Both the position numbers and the translations under genes were made by a program. The notes beneath the pieces are model-generated. The model was not told where the DNA came from. It did not search any database and saw only the letters and a list, made by a program, of their open reading frames with translations. 64,000 nucleotides of DNA from Erwinia_E haradaeae_D (GTDB lineage Bacteria; Pseudomonadota; Gammaproteobacteria; Enterobacterales; Enterobacteriaceae). Position 1 is the first letter of the stretch. The number at the start of each line of letters is the position of its first letter. Where the stretch lies: assembly GCF_900698935.1 (NCBI RefSeq), contig NZ_LR217716.1, positions 10,084-74,083 of the forward strand, read 5' to 3'. Shown here in pieces: positions 58,423-64,000 of this stretch.

Positions 58423-60160
58423 CTCTTGGTGCATTCTTTATTTTATTAGTATTTAGTCATGCGCTCTTGATTCTATTGAAAAATGGACTGTATTTAATCT
58501 TCAAGTTAGAGATTCTTGATTCCTAGCATATTTATGCTAAGTTTATACATAATCATATTAATATAAATATTGCATCATTTCATGTCGACTAAATCACAAT
58601 TGAGGTGTGAATAGCAAGAATTTGTAAATAAGGAACAATAAAAACCCTCTCTGATATAGCTTGCTAGTAATAGCGAGTACCTAATCATACTAATCTATCG
58701 TAATATTTAATATTGCTTAAGATTTGACTATGCAATATAAGCTAGATATTCTAGAAAGTTTACAGGTTGGTGAAGCATCTTCGATGCTAGCAGTTATGAT
58801 CATGAATCAGTTGTTGCGCTGTGCTAATAATATCAAGCCTCTACATTACAATATCCTCAAGCCTAATATCACCTTTTTAATACATGTTTACTCAAAATAA
58901 TATACGTGCAGTCGCTGTATTTCTGTTAATACCCAACAGGTGCTCATCCGAAATAATCATATTAATTCCATGATTAGAATAAGACTGTGCGAATAGTCGT
59001 CCGTTCCTATAGAATCATCTAATCTCTAAATAGCACTATGAAGAAAAATATGCTCTCTCAGTTACATGAAATCTCTCGCTTTGTAATTTTAACTCGCAAG
59101 AGAAAAAGGGGGCTCATGATCTTTAGGATAACATTATCGCTAAGTCTATGCTATTCCTAGTTGTGCAGTAAGTTACGGAATGAAGGGTTTTTTAGTAAGT
59201 TAAGGCACGAACAATTATCACTTATTATCAAGACATTCCCTGATATTTCTCTTGGTTTTTTCACAAAATTGTTGTATACTATAGCGATAGTTTCAAAAGG
59301 TTAATATATTTATAGAAGTATATTTTTATTGCCAAATTGATATCAACAGATTATACTGGTTTTTAAAAGAATCAACAACCGTAAAAATACGGACACCTTA
59401 AACATAAATATAGATTATTAAATCTAAAGATATTTTTATGACTATAGTAGAAAAATATTTCTACATGATCTCCATCTGCTGCGGTGATATCAACCTGGTT
59501 AGTTATGGTCTAACCCGTTAGACGATAGCTGAAAAAGCATTCTTTTTTGATTGCTATGAGTTAAGAGAGACAATATTTTCTATGGTTTTGGTTTAAGAAA
59601 CAGATTTGCTTGAAGCTTGAGAGTATATCTCAAGACGCATTCACAATTTATAACCAAAAAATAGACATCAAAACATCTTCTAGTGTATACTACAGTATCA
59701 TCCGATAAAATCACTGTAATTATACCACTACATATGTCTTGCTAGTCAGCTATCGCAAGCAAGATAGTATGCCAAAAAAAACAGATTACAATTGTAATAG
59801 ATATACTCAGTCAATGGCTGTTATTGCCTGATCAGAAAAATCAGAAGTCAAGATGAATGTTTTACGATATAAATTAGACAAAGCATGATTGACTATCTAA
59901 TATAGTATACATTATAAATAGTGTACTTGAAGTTTAAGAATGAAAATACTATAATCACGGCTCTTTTGATAGATAGGTTGGGCTGATTTAATACTCACTA
60001 AGCGTAAGAGTATAAATCTATATGGGTAAAGTTATATATCATAACCATGAAAATCATAGAAGCCTACTTTGTTGTAACAAACGTTGCAAAATACCGTTAG
60101 ATTGGTTGAACAAATAACAATTTTAGATAATTAAATCAGGATTTTCTTTTTTAATTAACT
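58423..60160. other. Eroded 1.7 kb upstream of the rep region
   Basis: Counterpart of 19529-21240. No gene recognisable; contains the conserved promoter-like element at 59252 and the GGTTAG/CTAACC hairpin near 59497. Confidence 0.4.
59252..59280 (+). promoter_or_regulatory. Conserved promoter-like element, copy 2
   Basis: -35 TTGGTT (59252-59257), 17-bp spacer, -10 TATACT (59275-59280). Hexamers and spacing are identical to 20370-20398 while the flanks differ. No intact gene follows before the rep leader. Confidence 0.45.
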
Positions 60161-60174
60161 AATAATCTATTTTA

Positions 60175-60345
60175 GTACCACAGCGATAGAGCAGCTCGCT
60201 GATCCGCTTTTAAACTAGATTCTGCCAAAAATAGAAAGTCTGGCGCTGTGCATGTGCCTGGTTTTCGACTAGTTTATGAAGATCATACGGGTAAGTTATG
60301 CTGCGCAGGACGCTCCTCTAAAGTGAGCAGGTGCTGGGAGAAGGA
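60175..60345. other. Conserved block upstream of the cop hairpin, copy 2
   Basis: Strongly similar to 21245-21440. In IncFII layouts this place holds the repA promoter and the end of copB. Here a plus-strand frame reads about 40 residues up to a stop near 60350 but has no clear start, so a coding role is doubtful. Confidence 0.45.
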
Positions 60346-60372
60346 GAGATAGATAATGTTTCTTTTCCCAAA

Positions 60373-60426
60373 CGCAGAGCACCTAGATAGGGTGATCTCG
60401 GCAGACTTCACTATCAGGGCTTTGCG
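60373..60426. promoter_or_regulatory. CopT-like hairpin, type 1, ahead of intact repA
   Basis: Outer stem CGCAGAG/CTTTGCG, inner GATAG/CTATC with further partial pairing, loop ATCTCGGCAGAC. It shares 29 consecutive bases with the type-2 elements (from GGCAGAC to GCGAA), so type-2 antisense RNA should pair with it. On the minus strand the T-run is missing (CTAGGTGCTC), and the antisense -10 position reads CCAGTA (60454-60459). A local antisense RNA looks weak or absent. Confidence 0.7.
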
Positions 60427-60464
60427 AACGTTCGAGAACGTATTCAAGAGGGATACTGGGCCTA

Positions 60465-60539
60465 ATGAACGTTAGCAATCAAGTGTATGATAACACTTCT
60501 ACCATCAGTTCTGCCATAAGCGCAGGGAGCGGTGGATAA
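60465..60539 (+). CDS. Tap-like 24-codon leader peptide of repA
   Basis: ATG 60465 to TAA 60539, 24 residues beginning MNVSNQVYDNTS and ending SAGSGG. Its stop overlaps the repA start in GTGGATAA. The length equals that of IncFII Tap, and the overlap implies that RepA translation depends on ribosomes ending Tap. AGGGAG inside its end serves as ribosome site for repA. Antisense pairing upstream would block this leader and so RepA. Confidence 0.72.
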   Translation: MNVSNQVYDNTSTISSAISAGSGG

Positions 60540-61428
60540 CCAAAGTTTCTTTATTTTTTCTAAAGCGAGATCTCAGACATCTAAAACGTATTGTTATGTC
60601 AAAAATCCATATCCGTGCTATCGTCCGCCAAAAGAAAATGTAAAACCACCACGAATTATTCACGCGATACGTCGAGCCGCGCGTGATAATTTGCCATCCA
60701 AACACCCAATTTGGAGATCCTCGCCTCGTTATCATGCTATAACTCATACCCTACTAGGCAATCAAAGAGCAATGAACGCACATCGTGCGCGTGCTATTGA
60801 CGCTATTATGGAATGTCTAGCAGCGCATGTGAATATCGTTACTGGTAAAGTTTATATGTCATTAGCACAAATTTCTGATGCGTGCGGACTGACAACATAC
60901 AACCTGGAAGGGAAGCCCTGTTACAGTCGCACTAGTCGTGCTATAAATGAGCACCTTGAAGCTCTCGGGGCGGTTCTCTGTGATCGAATATGGGACAATA
61001 CAACCGGTTCTTATATTCCGAATATCATATGGGTTACCCAGCTATTCTTTGTATTGATTGGTTATGAATACGGTAAATATTTAGCTGCACAAAAGCAACA
61101 GCTATCCTGGGAAAATCAAAAAATACGAGAGGCAGGTGAAGAACCGATTACTTTGACTGAAGCACGTCGTCGTGCTAAAACAGAGCATGTTCGCAGAGCC
61201 TTCGAGTGCCGTACTCAAAAATTAGCACGAAGCAAACAACATCGTCGCGCTAGAAAGATTGAAGCTATGGACGAGAGAAAAGCTAGAGGGAGCATTCTGC
61301 AAGACCTCATTAAAATCTACCGCAAAGAAGAGTTAGGGGCTATGGGTTATAACGAGCTAAATAGAATTATTACACAGCGATATTACGCAATGTGTAAGCT
61401 CGCGAGTGCTATACCTGGTACGGGATAA
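60532..61428 (+). CDS. repA: IncFII-family replication initiator RepA
   Basis: Binds oriR and starts plasmid replication; acts in cis in IncFII plasmids. 298 residues from a GTG start with AGGGAG upstream, close to the roughly 285 of R1 RepA. Family phrases: PRIIHAIRRAARDNLP, NAHRARAIDAIMECL, AHVNIVTGKVYMSLAQISDACGLTT, SRTSRAINEHLEALGAV, a basic ARRRAKTEHVRRAFECRT...SKQHRRARKIEA region, and the C-terminal YNELNRIITQRYYAMCKLA. This is the only intact repA in the window; relics at 21636 and 42300. It has an intact leader and DnaA box, so sub-unit IV looks like the working replicon. Confidence 0.96.
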   Translation: MDNQSFFIFSKARSQTSKTYCYVKNPYPCYRPPKENVKPPRIIHAIRRAARDNLPSKHPIWRSSPRYHAITHTLLGNQRAMNAHRARAIDAIMECLAAHVNIVTGKVYMSLAQISDACGLTTYNLEGKPCYSRTSRAINEHLEALGAVLCDRIWDNTTGSYIPNIIWVTQLFFVLIGYEYGKYLAAQKQQLSWENQKIREAGEEPITLTEARRRAKTEHVRRAFECRTQKLARSKQHRRARKIEAMDERKARGSILQDLIKIYRKEELGAMGYNELNRIITQRYYAMCKLASAIPGTG

Positions 61429-61620
61429 CTTTATAACAACTTTTAGTAAAACACATACGCATAAATCATACGGGTTTTTATTGCCCTAAATTAGGAATAG
61501 TGCCATCTCTAGATCTAGAGTATAAGTATACAGTTTATTTTTCATTAAAAATTTTTCTACTCCCCTCTTTTATTATTAATTCTGAAACTTATCCACATAT
61601 TAATGCAATTAGAGATAGGT
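61429..61620. other. oriR with intact DnaA box (61589-61597)
   Basis: A perfect DnaA box TTATCCACA lies 160 bases past the repA stop, as in IncFII oriR, followed by AT-rich DNA. The matching sites behind the repA relics have mutated boxes (TTATTCATA at 22695, TTATCTAAA near 43342). This is therefore the only candidate origin seen. Confidence 0.75.
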
Positions 61621-63179
61621 AATTAAATGCACTCTTAGAACTACATGCAACATTACTATAAGATATTTAAACAGATAAAGAACTATTATAAGATACGTCT
61701 TATTGACAATTATCTATAACTCACAATAATGCGAAATGAACAAACTAAATCTACTCTAGTATTTGTGTTAGAGTACTATCGCGGGCACTACAATAACCAG
61801 GTTTTTCACGAGAAAACGATTAGGTAGTATTCTCTAGTAGAAACTACTATATATGTATATATATATCGATGAATAAGCTATTGCATACAATGGGATAGAA
61901 ATATAAAACAGAGTTATTATGCTTATTAAGCATACACTATTATCAAACAATATATAAAAATAGAACTGAATTTCCCATTATAAAAAGGCAACTATTAATT
62001 TAAGAAAGTTGATGTTATATAAAACGTTATAAATAAACATATAATTTAACATTATTTAACAGAAGAAAGTAGCAAGAAAAGTCAATGGACAGTACGGTGC
62101 AGAAAAATTTTAATGTATAATAATTAATATGATAAATTTAGTTTTTACTAAATACAGATAATAAAACTTATCATACTATAGCAGAAATCTATCTATTAAA
62201 ATATGACTAGAGTTAGATATATGGACTCTGGTATGCATGTAAAAATCTATTGATATAATATACAAAATAGCTTTGTTTTTTTAAAGTAAAGAATAAAGAA
62301 AATAATTAGAGTATGTATGTATCTGGACAATATGATACTTAAAAAAGATTAATGTTGATATTGTAAGTCTATTTTGTTTCTAGTAAGATTACTAATGACC
62401 TATTTAAATTTATTGATCAATATCATATACCTTTAGTATAATAATTTTTAATCATATATTTATAATAAAATATAACATAATCGTAGATATACTCAGGCAT
62501 ATATTACAGATAATCATCTTTTCTGATTGTTAATATCAACTTATTTGATAATTTATACTATACAATAATTTACATAACTATGTATCAAACGTTATTTATT
62601 TTATTCATAAATCAGTTATCACTAGTTGTGGTAGCATCACATTTCGTTATTAACTCAACTAATCAATATAAAAACTTCATGAACTTGATGAATAGAATAA
62701 AAAAACATAATAATATTATATAGAACAATTTTATTGTATAACAAGTAATCATTACAGGTTCATAAAAATAGATACAGGTTAATGAAAATAGATGTATTGA
62801 CAATATTCAATATATAACATTGTCTTGTCTATCATATTCACTATTATAAAAATTTTACTATTATTTTTATAATATCTTAAAAATTCAAAAATGTGTTAGA
62901 TATTTTGCTATATCATAATTTTAAAAATTTCTTAATCAAGATATTTAAAATATAATTTTGATTGCAGTTAAATGCATTATCCATCTTATTACAGGTATTT
63001 AAAATATACTAATAAATGATCAATAAAATAATTTGAAATTATAAAGTATCTCGGATATGTAAACATAAATTTATCCTTTTAGATAAGGATTTATTTTAGT
63101 ATTAAGTATGATTATAAGTATTGCTAATATTAAAGATTAATTAAGATGCGTGATATTAATATTTTGCTTCGTGTTTGAT
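61621..63179. other. Very AT-rich stretch behind oriR
   Basis: No gene recognisable; counterpart of 22721-24899. Confidence 0.45.
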
Positions 63180-63690
63180 TACTTCGTTCAATGTTTTAAA
63201 ATTATTAAATGTTTCTAACTGAGCAAAGGCGCTTTGTTTAAGTGACGTTATGTTCTTATATATTCTGTGACTATTGATGGATTAATATTTAACTGTTCTT
63301 ATTTTTTCTTTTTATTCTAGAATATCATCAATAAACACTAGTTTTAATAACACATTATCTCAGGAAGTAAATTGAACATCCATATAATCTTGAAGTGAAA
63401 ATTCAGTGCATGTTCTCTTTTTTAAAATCCTTATACAACTATCTTGCAGAAATTTTTTCTGTAATAGATTTTCTTTCTTAGTTTTTGCAAGCATCCTCGA
63501 ATAGTTAATTTGTGATTTAGTATCTAGCCCCTCTTCACTACTATTTTGGACGCTGATTTTTATTTCATAGTGTTCTTTATTTTTTCGTGATAGATCTCAG
63601 ACTGAGAGAGTTCAGTTATAGGTCTCTCATTTGTGATATCATTAAAAAAACTTATCTACTGTATAAAACGATGAAACATAACATTAATAT
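63180..63690 (-). pseudogene. ibpA: ibpA relic, sub-unit IV
   Basis: Decayed small heat-shock gene with anchors TAGTTTTAATAACACATTAT near 63341, ATTTCATAGTGTTCTTTATT near 63562 and the start region near 63670. Partner of the relic at 24900; both are much more decayed than the two intact genes. Confidence 0.75.
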
Positions 63691-64000
63691 CCTATTAAAT
63701 CATAAGATAAAAAGAATACTTTGCTATAGTATAATACTATTAATGTATGAAAAATTCTAAATTAAATTAAGGCTAATAGTATTAATATATATTATGACTT
63801 TTTAAGTTATTTTCCAGATACCACAAGAAGATAATAAGTATTTTGAGTCCAAAAAGTCTTGTTTTAAAACTAAACCAATTTTATTTATAAAATATTTCTT
63901 TTTTTTGAGAACTTATATTTAATTACCGTATATAGCTCTGTTCTTCTGGTATATAATGTATGTCTAAACTAGAATAACAAATTAAAATTAATAACGTATC
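63691..64000. other. AT-rich end of window
   Basis: Nothing recognisable. By comparison with sub-unit II, an apbE relic should begin a few hundred bases beyond the edge. Confidence 0.4.

Larger units (their letters stand above)
38408..64000. repeat. Second ~39-kb plasmid unit, cut by the window edge (sub-units III and IV)
   Basis: This repeats the layout of the first unit at a 38.4-40.7 kb offset. The changing offset reflects indels. Genes broken in the first unit (thiF, apbE, bioB, repA) are intact here, while thiC, thiE and nuc are broken here and intact there. ibpA is intact in both. The counterpart of 25.4-38.4 kb is beyond the right edge. If the molecule is a circle of two such units its size would be roughly 77-78 kb; that size is inference. 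Confidence 0.8.

Noticed and set aside
59440..59530. tRNA-like stretch around GGTTAGTTATGGTCTAACCC
   Set aside because: A D-arm-like phrase is present on the reverse strand, but anticodon and T arms do not pair, and the sub-unit II copy is equally incomplete.
1..64000. CRISPR arrays, rRNA genes, insertion sequences or transposases
   Set aside because: No short direct-repeat arrays, no rRNA-like sequence and no transposase relics were recognised.

Overview
The window looks like part of a plasmid from a long-term intracellular, host-restricted gamma-proteobacterium (Enterobacterales). The evidence is an IncFII-type RepA with a Tap-like leader and oriR, very AT-rich DNA, enterobacterial-type thiamine and biotin proteins, and extreme erosion: only about 11.5 kb of the 64 kb (about 18%) is intact coding sequence. 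The gene set (thi genes, bioB, apbE, ibpA, repA on one replicon) recalls vitamin-provisioning plasmids of insect co-symbionts such as aphid-associated Erwinia or Sodalis relatives. That host assignment is inference.

The main feature is internal repetition. Position 1 realigns with about 38408, and landmarks keep a 38.4-40.7 kb offset along the whole window: thiF 1/38408, thiC 1140/39540, thiE 3934/44150, nuc 5777/46505, ibpA 8282/47506, apbE 10235/49425, bioB 14524/53846, thiC 17620/56540, repA 21636/60532, second ibpA relic 24900/63180. Each of these ~39 kb units is itself an old, imperfect dimer (thiC relics or genes at 1.1, 17.6, 39.5 and 56.5 kb). The molecule is therefore best read as a head-to-tail multimer of one ancestral vitamin plasmid.

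The copies have decayed reciprocally, so that, for nearly every gene, one copy is intact and its partners are pseudogenes. Sub-unit I (1-15.6 kb): thiF, thiC, apbE and bioB are broken; thiE, nuc and ibpA are intact. Sub-unit II (15.9-38.9 kb): thiF, repA, ibpA, apbE, bioB, bioA and nupC are broken; thiC, gpmA, thiD and the thiF-S-G-H operon are intact. Sub-unit III (39.5-54.9 kb): thiC, repA, thiE and nuc are broken; ibpA, apbE and bioB are intact. Sub-unit IV (55.2-64 kb): thiF, thiC and ibpA are broken; tap-repA-oriR is intact. Together the survivors give HMP-P synthesis (ThiC), its phosphorylation (ThiD), thiazole synthesis (ThiF/S/G/H), coupling (ThiE), the last biotin step (BioB), a flavin transferase (ApbE), a phosphoglycerate mutase (GpmA), small heat-shock proteins (IbpA), a nuclease (Nuc) and replication (RepA).

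Replication control also appears to be divided. The single intact repA lies behind a CopT-like hairpin and a 24-codon Tap-like leader, but the minus-strand antisense signals there look weak: poor -10 and no T-run. Three further CopA-like cassettes, at 13.9, 29.5 and 53.3 kb between apbE/gpmA and bioB, have no repA. Each keeps a minus-strand promoter (TTGATT, 17-bp spacer, TAATAT or TATTAT) and the hairpin, and two of them keep a clean T-run. They would make ~75-nt RNAs with a 29-nt perfect match to the repA leader. This suggests antisense copy-number control supplied in trans, and it is the most novel candidate system in the window.
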